NCBI GenBank assembly: GCA_023411035.1
Contig: JAEYPE010000247.1
Coordinates: 1-14,868 of the forward strand
From: Pseudomonadota bacterium
Lineage (GTDB): Bacteria > Pseudomonadota > Alphaproteobacteria > Azospirillales > Azospirillaceae
Reading direction: 5' to 3'
DNA length: 14,868 nt
The notes under the pieces were generated by a model, which made no database searches, was not told the DNA's origin, and saw nothing but the letters and a program-made list of their open reading frames with translations. This document shows, one piece after another, positions 1 through 8,482 of this stretch; within the stretch, counting starts at the first letter, position 1, and each line of letters opens with the position of its first letter. Position numbers and translations under genes: made by a program.

Positions 1-894
1 CACGCAGGTGCCGAAGAACATCAGGTAATGCCGCATCTTCGGGTCGCCCGCCCGCGTCGCCTCGGCCAGCAGGCGGCGGACGGCGTTCCAATCGCCTTCG
101 CGGCGGGCCATGCCGACGACCTTGGTCATCAGGAAGGCGGCGTAGGCGTTGCCCGTCATCAGCGGGCGGTGGGTGCGCGCCCATTCGAACGCCTGCCGCC
201 AATCGTCCACCGAATGCAGCGAGGCGCGGCCCTCGTCGATCTCCACGAAGCACAGCGGCTCGTCCACGAAGACCAGCTCGGCCCCCGGCTGATCCAGCGT
301 CCGGAACAGCCAGCCCCAATCCTCGAAATGGCGGTAGTCCGGCATCGGCACGGCCAGGGCCAGCGCGCGCGGCACCATGATGGTCGGCGTGGCGAGATAG
401 CCAGGGCGGGAGAGGGGACTGCGGCGGTCGATCAGGTAATCGCTGATCGGCTCGCCCGGTTCCGGCCTGCGCTGCGGCCAGACGTAGCGGCGCTCACCGA
501 TGCGGACGCTGGTGCTGCACGACACCACGGGCAACCTGGCCCCCGACGCCCTGGCGGCGGCGAGTTGCCGTTCCAGCTTCCGCGGCGCCCAGGAATCGTC
601 GTCGTCCAGAAAGGCGATCCACTCGCCAAGCGCCGCCTGCACCCCGGCGTTGCGCGCCCCCGCCGGCCCGAGCGACCTCGGGTTCTGCACGATGCGCAGC
701 CGTCGGTCCTCCACCGCCGCCAGCGCGGCAACGGTGGCGGGGTCCTGCCCGTCCACGACGACGACGATTTCCAGATCGGTGACGGTCTGGGCGCGCACGC
801 TCTCCACGGCGTGCAGGACCAGATGCGGGCGGTTGCGCGTCGGGATGACCGCGCTGACGGTGACGGGCGGAGCCTCCGCCGCGGCTTCCTTCAT
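1..894 (-). CDS. Family 2 glycosyltransferase, 3' end cut by the window
   Basis: This predicted cytoplasmic GT-A glycosyltransferase should transfer a sugar from a nucleotide donor to the lipid-linked repeat unit. The reading frame is open from an ATG at 894 to the window edge (298 codons visible, no stop). The N-terminal GT2 signature SAVIPTRNRPHLVLHAVESV lies at about residues 14-33. The DXD-type metal and donor site is FLDDDD at about 95-100, and HFEDWGW at about 189-195 supplies the usual ED acidic pair of the acceptor side. The start overlaps the stop of the upstream glycosyltransferase by four bases (ATGA), so translation is probably coupled. The family call is secure. Donor, acceptor and linkage cannot be read from the sequence, and the missing C-terminus could carry an extra domain. 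Confidence 0.93.
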   Translation of the reverse strand, partial: MKEAAAEAPPVTVSAVIPTRNRPHLVLHAVESVRAQTVTDLEIVVVVDGQDPATVAALAAVEDRRLRIVQNPRSLGPAGARNAGVQAALGEWIAFLDDDDSWAPRKLERQLAAARASGARLPVVSCSTSVRIGERRYVWPQRRPEPGEPISDYLIDRRSPLSRPGYLATPTIMVPRALALAVPMPDYRHFEDWGWLFRTLDQPGAELVFVDEPLCFVEIDEGRASLHSVDDWRQAFEWARTHRPLMTGNAYAAFLMTKVVGMARREGDWNAVRRLLAEATRAGDPKMRHYLMFFGTCV

Positions 895-1814
895 CGCTTG
901 TACTCCAGATATTGAAAGCCCATCAGGCCGTAGAGATAGCCGCTGCCCACGCAGATCTTCTGAAGCCGGCGGATCGGCCAGCTCACGTCGAAGGCCATCG
1001 CCATGGGCATCAAGGGCAGGGCGATAAGGTTCAGCGCGATGTGCGCGAGCCCCAGCGTGGAGCGCTTCACCAGCGTGCGGCGCTGGCCGTTCAGCTTGGC
1101 CTCGGTCAGCGACACGCAGGTGCCCAGGCGGAAGGCGCGGCGCAGCACCCAGCGGGCGGTCATACGGCTGGCCGGCACATACTCCTCGATGGTGGCCTCG
1201 TCGCACCAGACGATGCGGTGGCCCTGGCGCCGGATCTGCTCGAAGAACAGCACGTCGCTGCCGCCGGACAGACTCAGTTCCGGATCGAAGCGCACGCCAC
1301 CCTTCAGGATGGAGCGGCGGAACAGCACGTTGCCGGTGGCGCAATAGGCCGGCTCGCTGCCGGTGGGCATCCGTTGCAGATCGTGGAAGCGGCCCTTGAT
1401 CAGCCAATCCGGCGGGCGTTTTTCGTAGATCGGCAGGACCGGACCGGCGACCACGGCGGCGCCGGTGCGCTCCATGGCCGTGACCAGCCAGTCCAGCCAG
1501 CCGGGACTCGCCACCTCGTCGTCGTCGATGAAGGCGATCAGGTCGGCGTCCGCCGTCTCGTCCAGGCAGCGGTTGCGGGCGGCGGGAATGCCCGGCGCCG
1601 GTTCCGCCGCGTAGCGGATGGGAAAGCGCCAGTCCTGCGCCATGTCCCGGCACAGCGGCTCGGCGGAGCGCGCCGGATCGTTGTCCACCACCAGCACCTC
1701 GACATCCAGCGGGGCGTCGGGGTTGAAGGTCAGCCCCTCCAGCGACAGCAACGTGCGGTAAAGATCCTTCGGCCTGCGGTAGGTGCACACGCAGACCACC
1801 AGCTTTTTCGACAT
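891..1814 (-). CDS. Family 2 glycosyltransferase, ExoM-like
   Basis: This is a complete 307-residue GT2 enzyme, expected to add a sugar to the growing repeat unit at the cytoplasmic face of the inner membrane. It opens with the strand and loop VVCVCTYRRPKDLYRTLLSL (residues 6-25), which resembles the start of succinoglycan glucosyltransferases of the ExoM kind. The metal-binding IDDDE is at 96-100, and a GGSD acidic motif lies at about 184-187. A hydrophobic stretch near 255-275 may associate with the membrane. The ATG at 1814 has a good AGGAAGGAG ribosome site a few bases upstream. The gene follows the flippase by 12 bp and overlaps the next glycosyltransferase by four bases, so it is part of one operon. 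The ExoM resemblance is remembered from the family; sugar specificity is not known. Confidence 0.93.
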   Translation of the reverse strand: MSKKLVVCVCTYRRPKDLYRTLLSLEGLTFNPDAPLDVEVLVVDNDPARSAEPLCRDMAQDWRFPIRYAAEPAPGIPAARNRCLDETADADLIAFIDDDEVASPGWLDWLVTAMERTGAAVVAGPVLPIYEKRPPDWLIKGRFHDLQRMPTGSEPAYCATGNVLFRRSILKGGVRFDPELSLSGGSDVLFFEQIRRQGHRIVWCDEATIEEYVPASRMTARWVLRRAFRLGTCVSLTEAKLNGQRRTLVKRSTLGLAHIALNLIALPLMPMAMAFDVSWPIRRLQKICVGSGYLYGLMGFQYLEYKR

Positions 1815-1826
1815 GGGGCTCCTTCC

Positions 1827-3278
1827 TCACGCCTGTTCAAGTTGCTCATGCCGGGATCGGGGGTGTCTCAGCCGCGCCAGTCCGCTCCGCACCTGTCCCA
1901 TCAGGTTGGCGGGGTTCAGCAGGGCCAGAGCCAACAGATAGAGGCTGCCCGCCGAGGCGATCTGGACGAGCAGCAGGTCGCTTTCCCACGCCGCGATCTC
2001 CAGCCCGGCGGCGAACAGCAGGGCGGCGGCGGTCACCTTCAGCAGATCCTTCACCGGCACCGCCAGGACGCCCGCCCGCGGCATCAGGATGGCGGCGGCC
2101 ACCACCCAGCCGAGTTGCGCCGCCAGCGAGCCGTAGGCCGCCCCGATCACCCCGAAGCGCGGGATCAGGAGCAGGTTGGCGCCGACGTTCAGCGCCGCCG
2201 TCAGCATGGTCAGCTTCAGGATGTAGCCGGTCCTCTTCGTCAGATGCAGCGACAGGTCGAAGTGGTAGATGCGCAGGATGCTGATGAAGACCGACAGGGC
2301 GACGATGGGCATGATCGCCGCACCGGTTTCACGGTACGCCTCGCCCAGCAGAAGCCCGACGATGCCGTGCGCGGAGATCACCTCCATCAGCACCAGCGGC
2401 AGGCAGACCAGCAGGAGGATGGTCAGGTTCCGCGCCATGATCGGGCGCGCCGCCCGCGGGCCGGCGCCGTCATAGGCGCGCGACGCCATCGGCAGCGTGA
2501 CCAGCGACGCCGCCGACGCCACCAGCATGATCGGCTGCTTGGCGAGGTCATAGGCCATGGCGTAGGCGCCCGCCGCCGCCTCGCCGATGAACCAGTAGAT
2601 CAGGAAACGGTCCGCGAAATCGAGAGCCCAGCCGACCATCAGGCTCAGCATCAGCGGCCCGCCGAAGGACAGCAGCAGCCCGATCCGCTCCCGCGCCGGC
2701 CAGCGCAGGGTGATCCCCTTCAGGTCCGAACGCAGCCAGATCGCGGTGACCAGCAGGAAGCCCAGGCTGGTGCCGAGCAGAAGCCCCTCCTGCGTCCAGC
2801 CGATCAGCACGAAGGCGGAGCCGAGCGCCAGCCCGAACAGCGCCTTGGCGAAGGACTTCGCCGCGAAGACGGAGCCCTTCAGCCGCGCCCGCGACATCTG
2901 GATCGACAGGTCGAACCACGAGATCAGGATCGCGATCACCGGCAGATACAGCACATAATCGATGCCGTTCATGCCGGGATGGAAGGCCACCACGGCGCCC
3001 AGGACGACGAGGACGCCGCAGGCCACCACCAGAAAGGCGGTGACGACCGTGGACAGCCACGCATCCCGCTCCGCCGCGTCGCCGCCGCACTTGCGCAGGA
3101 CGAACAGGCCCATCCAGGAGAAGCCGCAGGCGTTGATCGCCGCCGCCGCCGCCATGACCAGCGCGTAATGACCGTAGGCGTCCGGGGAGACGATGCGCGA
3201 GAAGACCGCGACCGCCGCGAAGCCCAGGATGCCGACGGCGATCCGGGTCGCGAAGAAGGCGAAGCCGCTGGACATCAT
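1827..3278 (-). CDS. Wzx-type polysaccharide flippase (MOP superfamily)
   Basis: The predicted 483-residue inner-membrane protein is hydrophobic almost throughout, with roughly a dozen membrane segments. This fits the O-antigen/EPS flippase group of the MOP superfamily, which moves undecaprenyl-linked repeat units to the periplasmic side. The N-terminus (ATRIAVGILGFAAVAVFSRI, then SPDAYGHYALV) has the usual first helix and G-x-Y loop of these transporters. A central FADRFLIYWFIGEAAAGAYA is the family's D-R-x-L...G-x-Y segment at the start of the second half. The reading frame stays open further upstream, but that part is the antisense-like shadow of the polymerase gene. The start at 3278 is chosen because its ATGATG overlaps the polymerase stop by four bases. 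A second ATG at 3275 is possible. Its place directly after the polymerase supports the call. Confidence 0.9.
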   Translation of the reverse strand: MMSSGFAFFATRIAVGILGFAAVAVFSRIVSPDAYGHYALVMAAAAAINACGFSWMGLFVLRKCGGDAAERDAWLSTVVTAFLVVACGVLVVLGAVVAFHPGMNGIDYVLYLPVIAILISWFDLSIQMSRARLKGSVFAAKSFAKALFGLALGSAFVLIGWTQEGLLLGTSLGFLLVTAIWLRSDLKGITLRWPARERIGLLLSFGGPLMLSLMVGWALDFADRFLIYWFIGEAAAGAYAMAYDLAKQPIMLVASAASLVTLPMASRAYDGAGPRAARPIMARNLTILLLVCLPLVLMEVISAHGIVGLLLGEAYRETGAAIMPIVALSVFISILRIYHFDLSLHLTKRTGYILKLTMLTAALNVGANLLLIPRFGVIGAAYGSLAAQLGWVVAAAILMPRAGVLAVPVKDLLKVTAAALLFAAGLEIAAWESDLLLVQIASAGSLYLLALALLNPANLMGQVRSGLARLRHPRSRHEQLEQA

Positions 3279-4627
3279 GACCGCGACTCCGCCACCGGAA
3301 TGCCGTCCGTCATTCTGTGCCGCCGCGCCGGGCGTGGGGTGCGGGCGTAAGCGTGCACCGTCTTGGACAACCGCGCCTGGAAGGCGGTGAAGAGGAACCA
3401 CAGCAGGCCGTTCTGGATCAGCAGGCTGCTTTCCGCGACGTTGCCCAGCACCAGCATCATGGCGAAGACGATGTGCCAGCGCGCCGCCCCGCTGCGGTCC
3501 ACCGGCACGATCCGGGCGATCCGCGACAGGTAAACCACATAGGCCACCGCGAACAGGCCGAGGCCGAGCAGGCCGACGTCCAGCGTCGTCTGGATGAAGC
3601 CGTTGTGCGCGTGGATGTCGAACCGGCCCGAGGTGCGCCAGAACAGGGCGCCCGGCGCGTCCAGCCCCGACCAGAAGGCGCTGAAGCCGTAACCCAGCAC
3701 CGGCTGCTGCCCGATCATCCGGAAGGCGAAGTCCCAGATCAGCGTGCGCCCGGTCAGCGTGATGTCGCGGCCCAGCAGCCCGACGATGCTTTCCAGATTC
3801 AGCAGCGCGAAGACGGCGGTCAGCAGGACCACCAGCGCGCCGCCGTACAGTTCCAGCGCCAGCGACCCGGCGTCCTGCCGGTGGGTGACCAGAAGCACCA
3901 GCGTCATCCCCGCCATGGCGACGATCAGCGCCGTGGCGGAGCCGGACATGGCGAGACAGCCGGCCATGATCGCGAAGCTGCCCAGCCGCCAGACCAGCGC
4001 CATGCTGTCGGTCACCGGGCGGGAGCGCAGGACGAACAGCCCGGCGGTCAGGCCGAAGGCCATGGCGTCGCCCAGCCCGTTCTTGTGGGAGAAGACGCCG
4101 CGCCACTGTGATCCCTGCTCCGCCGGCATCAGGCCGTAGCTGGGCAGGCCCACCGCCAGAAGCGCGCTCAGCACCGCCAGCACGAAGACCGCGCGGTGGA
4201 TCAGCCGGGCCAGAGCCACCTCGCCATAGGACAGTCCGACATAGAGGCCGAAGATGGTGGTCCCGACCAGCGCCACGCCGCGGCGGATGGTCAGCGCCGG
4301 GTCGTGCGACCACTGGCTGGACGCGATGGCCAGCACGACCATGAGCGCCATGGGAATGCTGAGATAGCGGAAGGCCCGGACGCCGTGGAGCATGACGATC
4401 CGCAGCAGCGCCGTGGCGTAGAGGGCGGCGAAGATGAGCTGCTTGATGGTGTCGCCGGAGGATTCCGGCGCGCCGCCCGCGCGCAGGATGAAGCGCTGCG
4501 ACGGTGCCGACATCATCACCGACAGCAGCGCGTCCCACAGCAGGATCAGGCCGATGGCGCACACCGCCTGATCGAACAGGCTTGGCGTCAGGTCGGCTCG
4601 GTTTCGCGGAAATGGCGTTGCACTCAT
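3275..4627 (-). CDS. Wzy-type polysaccharide polymerase / O-antigen ligase family, ExoQ-like
   Basis: This 450-residue integral membrane protein of the O-antigen ligase/polymerase family should join flipped repeat units into chains at the periplasmic face. It has about ten to twelve hydrophobic segments. Family marks are WSHDPALTIRRGVAL (106-120), GVFSHKNGLG (177-186), a TGRTLIW segment at 292-298, GYGFSAFW (312-319) and HAHNGFIQTTLDVGLLG (339-355) in the large periplasmic loop, followed by AESSLLIQNGLLWFLF (398-413). These are shared with ExoQ and other Wzy/WaaL proteins. The ATG at 4627 has an AGGGA a few bases upstream. The flippase follows with an ATGA overlap. A ligase role is formally possible, but Wzx and Wzc neighbours favour polymerase. 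Confidence 0.92.
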   Translation of the reverse strand: MSATPFPRNRADLTPSLFDQAVCAIGLILLWDALLSVMMSAPSQRFILRAGGAPESSGDTIKQLIFAALYATALLRIVMLHGVRAFRYLSIPMALMVVLAIASSQWSHDPALTIRRGVALVGTTIFGLYVGLSYGEVALARLIHRAVFVLAVLSALLAVGLPSYGLMPAEQGSQWRGVFSHKNGLGDAMAFGLTAGLFVLRSRPVTDSMALVWRLGSFAIMAGCLAMSGSATALIVAMAGMTLVLLVTHRQDAGSLALELYGGALVVLLTAVFALLNLESIVGLLGRDITLTGRTLIWDFAFRMIGQQPVLGYGFSAFWSGLDAPGALFWRTSGRFDIHAHNGFIQTTLDVGLLGLGLFAVAYVVYLSRIARIVPVDRSGAARWHIVFAMMLVLGNVAESSLLIQNGLLWFLFTAFQARLSKTVHAYARTPRPARRHRMTDGIPVAESRS

Positions 4628-4657
4628 CCTGTTCCCTCAATGAACCCGCTTTTATGT

Positions 4658-4784
4658 CCCTCGCCCCTCCGGGGAGAGGGAGGGGACCCGCGCCGCAGGC
4701 GTGGGGAGGGTGAGGGGGATGCGCGTGGCGGTACGTCCGTCACAGGCGCACTCCGCTCATCCTGCCCCTCTCCCCAGAGGAGAC
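4658..4784. repeat. C/G-rich interspersed repeat block inside the operon
   Basis: The 164 bp gap between the kinase and polymerase genes holds a tract (about 4658-4718) of alternating CCCCTCC, GGGGAGAGGG and GTGGGGAGGGTGAGGGGG words. A second, inverted short arm, CCCCTCTCCCCAGAGG, lies at about 4764-4779. Inside the first part, CCCGCGCC and GGCGTGGG face each other around GCA, forming an eight-base stem with one G-T pair. The same CCCTCTCCCC-AGA-GGGGAGAGGG core recurs at 11872-11894. This is the look of the small hairpin repeats scattered between genes in many GC-rich proteobacteria. On the minus strand it sits in the mRNA between the two genes and could act as a partial terminator or RNA processing site; that role is inference. 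Confidence 0.7.
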
Positions 4785-4791
4785 TTGCCGA

Positions 4792-7044
4792 TCAGCGCGT
4801 GTAGTAGCGGCGCGCCTCGTTCAGGCCGTAGGCCTCTTCCGAAGCGTCGGAGCGAGCCAGCCGCTTCAGGTCCACCCGGCTCAGCACGACGCTGGTCACG
4901 TCGCGGCCCAGTTCGGTCAGCCGGTCGATGGCCCGCTGGACCACGGCGCGCGGCGTCTGCTCCCAGCGCACCACGAACAGGCATTCCGTCGCCGACCGGG
5001 TCAGCACGCCCGCGTCCGCCACGACCGCCATCGGCGGGGTGTCGAGAATGACGCAGTCGTATTCCAGCGAGGCGAACTTGATGACGCTCGCCAGCTTCTC
5101 CGACCCCAGAAGCTCCTGCGGATGGTCGCAGTGCGGGCGGCCCACGACGTAATGCAGGCCGGTCCGTCCATCCACCTGGACCACGTCGTTCCATTCCGCC
5201 TTGCCGACGATCAGGTCGCTCAGGTCGCCCGGCGCGTTGTCGCCCAGCACCTTGCCGATGCGCGGGCAGCGCAGGTCGCATTCCAGTAAAAGCACCCGCC
5301 GGCCCGAGGAGGCCAGCATGCGCGCCATCGTCAGGCAGACGGTGGTCTTGCCCTCGCCGGGCACGGCGGACGTGACCATCACCACGCTGCCGGTGTTCAG
5401 CGCGCCGCGGGCGTAGAGCGACACGCCGATGGCGCGCACCGCCTCGCTGTATTCCGACCGCGGGCGGTCGAGGACGTAATCCTCCGGCTTGGCGTTCTTG
5501 TGCTGCGGCAGGGACGGCACCAGCCCGATGGCCGGCACGCCGATGGTTTCCTCCACATGCTGGGTGTTGCGGAAGGTCTTGTTCAGGTGGTCGCGCAGGA
5601 AGGCCAGGAACATGCCGATCAGCAGGCCCACGGCCAGACCGCCGCCGACGAACAGCTTCTTGCCCGGCGTGGACGGTTCCAGCGGCGGTTCCGCCTTGGA
5701 CACGACGCGGGCGTCGCGCTGCTGAAGGTCACCCTGCTCACGCGTTTCCACCAGACGCTGGAGCAGCCCTTCATAGACGCGGCGGTTGGCGTCGGCCTCG
5801 CGCTGCAACTGGGCCAGACGGACGTTGGCGCCCAGCTCGCCCGCCGTTTCCGCGGTCAGCTTCTTCAGCGCGGCTTCCATCTCGCGCTCGCGGGCGCGGG
5901 CGATTTCCACCTCGTTGTTGATGACCGCCATGATCTTCGTGACTTCCTCACGCATCTTCTGGCGCAGGTTGGTCAGTTGCGTGACGTAGGCCTGCACCGC
6001 CGGGTGCTGGTCGCCGTAACGGGTGCGGTATTCGGCCAGCCGCCGCGCGATGGCCGATTCCTCCTCGCCCAGCCGCTGGATCAGCGGGGAGCCCAGAACC
6101 TCCGCCGCGTTGCCCTCGGTCGGGCTGCGCGCGACGATCTTGGCGTTCTGCGCCCGCGCCTCCGCCCGCCCCCGTTCCGTCTGGGCGACGACCAGGGCGC
6201 GGTTCAGTTCGGCGAGTTGCTGCGACAGGAAGGATTCGCCGCTGGCCCCGCCGAGCACGAGGCCCTGCTGCGCACGATAGTCCTGCACCGCCTTGTCCGA
6301 CGCCTCGACCTGGGCGCGCAGTTCGGTGATGCGGTCCTCCAGCCACTGGTTGGCCTGCTGGGTGACCTCCTGCTTGGTCTTGAGCTGGTCGAGCAGATAC
6401 TCGTCCACGAAGGCGTTGGCGATGCGCGCCGCCTTGTCCGGCTCCTTCGCCTTGAAGGAGACGACGATGGTGTAGGACTGCGCGTCGCTGGTGGCGGACA
6501 GGCCGCGGCGGACCTCCGCGACGACCGCGGCGCGCTCCTTCTCCGGCGTCGTCGGTTCCTTCACACCGATCCCGGCGGAATTCAGATAGCCGGTGATCTG
6601 CCGGCGCAGCGGCGACAGGTCGTAGCCGAGGGTATCGTTGATGCCGGCGACGGCGAGGTCGATGACCGAAGGCTGCTCGATGGCGCCGTTGAACTCCGGA
6701 TCGTGGACCAGCCCCAGCCGGTCCACCACCTTGGCGGCGGTGGCGGTGGAGGTGATCATGTCGATTTCGGTCCGGATCGCCGCCGCCTCGCGCGGCAGGT
6801 TGGAGATCACGGCGTCGATGTCCGTGACCGCCGTCGTGCGCGGATCGATGATGAGCACGGCCTGGCTGGTGAACCGCGGCTCAAACAGCAGGGCACCGGC
6901 GGTGGCCAGCGCGGTGCAGCACAGGACGCTGGCGATGATCGTGCTCCGGCGCCGGCGCAGCACCTGGAGGAGGTCGCGCAGCGCGACCTCCCGCGTGCTG
7001 GCTTCGGACCCCAGGGCTCCGTCTACTTGAGTGTACGCGGCCAT
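4792..7044 (-). CDS. Polysaccharide copolymerase with tyrosine autokinase domain (Wzc/ExoP/GumC type)
   Basis: The predicted 750-residue inner-membrane protein controls chain length and export together with Wzy and an outer-membrane channel. The Wzz domain begins after the first membrane helix (about 35-54). A long periplasmic coiled-coil-like part spans about 220-430. The proline-rich EPPLEPSTPGKK (452-463) precedes the second helix (about 465-483). The cytoplasmic BY-kinase domain has Walker A SAVPGEGKTT (559-568), a Walker A' segment LLLECDLRCP (585-594) and Walker B VILDTPP (665-671). The C-terminal tail is short, with only three tyrosines (residues 739, 747 and 748), fewer than the usual tyrosine cluster. 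The ATG at 7044 has AGGAG eight bases upstream. The gene lies 43 bp downstream of the dehydrogenase gene and is co-oriented with it. Confidence 0.95.
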   Translation of the reverse strand: MAAYTQVDGALGSEASTREVALRDLLQVLRRRRSTIIASVLCCTALATAGALLFEPRFTSQAVLIIDPRTTAVTDIDAVISNLPREAAAIRTEIDMITSTATAAKVVDRLGLVHDPEFNGAIEQPSVIDLAVAGINDTLGYDLSPLRRQITGYLNSAGIGVKEPTTPEKERAAVVAEVRRGLSATSDAQSYTIVVSFKAKEPDKAARIANAFVDEYLLDQLKTKQEVTQQANQWLEDRITELRAQVEASDKAVQDYRAQQGLVLGGASGESFLSQQLAELNRALVVAQTERGRAEARAQNAKIVARSPTEGNAAEVLGSPLIQRLGEEESAIARRLAEYRTRYGDQHPAVQAYVTQLTNLRQKMREEVTKIMAVINNEVEIARAREREMEAALKKLTAETAGELGANVRLAQLQREADANRRVYEGLLQRLVETREQGDLQQRDARVVSKAEPPLEPSTPGKKLFVGGGLAVGLLIGMFLAFLRDHLNKTFRNTQHVEETIGVPAIGLVPSLPQHKNAKPEDYVLDRPRSEYSEAVRAIGVSLYARGALNTGSVVMVTSAVPGEGKTTVCLTMARMLASSGRRVLLLECDLRCPRIGKVLGDNAPGDLSDLIVGKAEWNDVVQVDGRTGLHYVVGRPHCDHPQELLGSEKLASVIKFASLEYDCVILDTPPMAVVADAGVLTRSATECLFVVRWEQTPRAVVQRAIDRLTELGRDVTSVVLSRVDLKRLARSDASEEAYGLNEARRYYTR

Positions 7045-7087
7045 CCCATTCTCCTGAGGATCGGTCGGTAAGGGTCCAGGCCGGCAA

Positions 7088-8482
7088 TCAGCCCTTCACG
7101 ATCTTCTCGTCCACGATGCCGGCCTTGCCGAAGGCGTTGCGGGTATCGACCACCAGCGGCAGCCCATCCAGCAGGGTCTTCAGGTCGAAGGAGTCGTGGT
7201 CGGTGCACAGGATCGCCGCGTCGAAGGCGCCTTCCCGGATGTCCTCCAGGGCGACCGATGGCGTGCCGGCCATGCGGGCCAGACGGCGCGTTTCCGGAAG
7301 CTGCGGGACGTGCGGATCGTAGTAGGACACCGCGCAGCCGCGGTCCTGGAGAAGATCGATGATCTTCAGCGCCGGGCTTTCGCGCATGTCCTCGATGTTC
7401 TTCTTGTAGGCGATGCCCAGCACGAGGATGCGCGCCCCGCGCAGCGCGCGGCCCAGCTTGGTGTCCATGGCCTGGGACAGCCGCTCCACCACATAGTGGG
7501 GCATGCGGGTGTTGATCTCGCCGGCCAGCTCGATGAAGCGGGTGGCGACGTCGAACTCGCGGGCCTTCCAGGTCAGGTAGAAAGGGTCGATCGGGATGCA
7601 GTGGCCGCCCAGGCCGGGGCCGGGGTAGAAGGGCATGTAGCCGAAGGGCTTGGTCTTGGCGCCCTCGATCACCTCCCACACGTCGATGCCCATCGCGTCG
7701 TAGACGACCTTCAACTCGTTGACGAGCGCGATGTTCACGCAGCGGAAGATGTTCTCGGTCAGCTTCACCGCTTCGGCCGCCTCAAGAGAGGAGACGGGGA
7801 TCACGCGCTCCAGCGCGCGGCCGTACATGGCGCAGGCGATGCGCAGCGCGTTGGGGTCCTCGCCGCCGACGATCTTCGGGATGCGCGCGGTGGTGAAGGT
7901 TTCGTTGCCGGGGTCTTCGCGCTCCGGCGAGAAGGCCAGCAGGAAGTCCGTGCCGCTGCCGAGACCGGTCTTCTCCAGGATCGGGCGCACCACCTCGCGC
8001 GTCGTGCCGGGGTAGGTGGTCGATTCCAGGACGATGAGCTGGCCGGGGCGCAGCACCTGGGCGATCTGCCGGGTGGTGACCTCGATGCAGCTCATGTCCG
8101 GTTCACGGTTGCGCGTCAGCGGCGTCGGCACGCAGATGACGATGGCGTCCATGTCCGCCAGCGTCTGGAAGTTCGCCGTGGCGGTGAAGCGCCCCTCGTC
8201 GAGCATCCCGCGGACCTCGTCCGTCGAAACGGTGCCGATGTAGGAGATGCCGCCGTTGAGGCTGGCGACCTTTTCCGGATCGATATCGAAGCCCGTCACC
8301 GAGAATCCGGCCCGCGCGAACAGCCGCGCCAAAGGCAGGCCGACGTAACCCAGGCCGATGACTCCGACGCTGGCGGTTCCCGCCGCGATCTTCGACTCCA
8401 GCACCGCCAGGGCTTCCGGAATGCCGGACGTGCCGACCGAACCCCCGCTTTCCAACAGGTCGGCAAACTCATTGCTCGACAT
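7088..8482 (-). CDS. UDP-sugar 6-dehydrogenase, WbpA-like (probably UDP-GlcNAc)
   Basis: This 464-residue cytoplasmic enzyme of the UDP-glucose/GDP-mannose dehydrogenase family oxidises the C6 alcohol of a UDP-sugar to a uronate in two NAD-dependent steps. It provides the acidic sugar of the polymer. The NAD-binding loop is GLGYVGLP (43-50). VLESTTYPGT (151-160) and LAFSPEREDPGN (182-193) form the middle of the active site. VKLTEN (239-244) carries the conserved Lys and Asn, and GGHCIPIDPFYL (292-303) carries the catalytic Cys295. The stretch around the SPERxDPGN motif and the KTKPFGYMPFYPGPG loop match my memory of WbpA-type UDP-N-acetylglucosamine dehydrogenases better than UDP-glucose dehydrogenases; that choice is inference. 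AAAGGAGA lies about eight bases before the ATG. It is the first gene of the core operon. Confidence 0.93.
   Translation of the reverse strand: MSSNEFADLLESGGSVGTSGIPEALAVLESKIAAGTASVGVIGLGYVGLPLARLFARAGFSVTGFDIDPEKVASLNGGISYIGTVSTDEVRGMLDEGRFTATANFQTLADMDAIVICVPTPLTRNREPDMSCIEVTTRQIAQVLRPGQLIVLESTTYPGTTREVVRPILEKTGLGSGTDFLLAFSPEREDPGNETFTTARIPKIVGGEDPNALRIACAMYGRALERVIPVSSLEAAEAVKLTENIFRCVNIALVNELKVVYDAMGIDVWEVIEGAKTKPFGYMPFYPGPGLGGHCIPIDPFYLTWKAREFDVATRFIELAGEINTRMPHYVVERLSQAMDTKLGRALRGARILVLGIAYKKNIEDMRESPALKIIDLLQDRGCAVSYYDPHVPQLPETRRLARMAGTPSVALEDIREGAFDAAILCTDHDSFDLKTLLDGLPLVVDTRNAFGKAGIVDEKIVKG

Noticed and set aside
912..3350. A plus-strand open frame of 812 codons
   Set aside because: It is antisense to the glycosyltransferase and flippase genes. 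The product is R/H/Q/D-rich low-complexity sequence typical of GC-rich shadow frames, and it matches no family I know.
3279..4640. An N-terminal extension of about 450 residues on the flippase frame
   Set aside because: The extension is arginine- and glycine-rich, starts at a TTG, and overlaps the well-supported polymerase gene in another frame. The four-base overlap start at 3278 is the natural one.
4658..4784. CRISPR array or insertion-sequence end
   Set aside because: The repeat words are irregular, there are no equal-length spacers, and no transposase or cas gene is present.
5500..7071. A plus-strand open frame of 523 codons
   Set aside because: It lies opposite the kinase gene, whose domains are unmistakable. 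Its translation has no recognisable motifs and is a mirror of the real gene's codon use.
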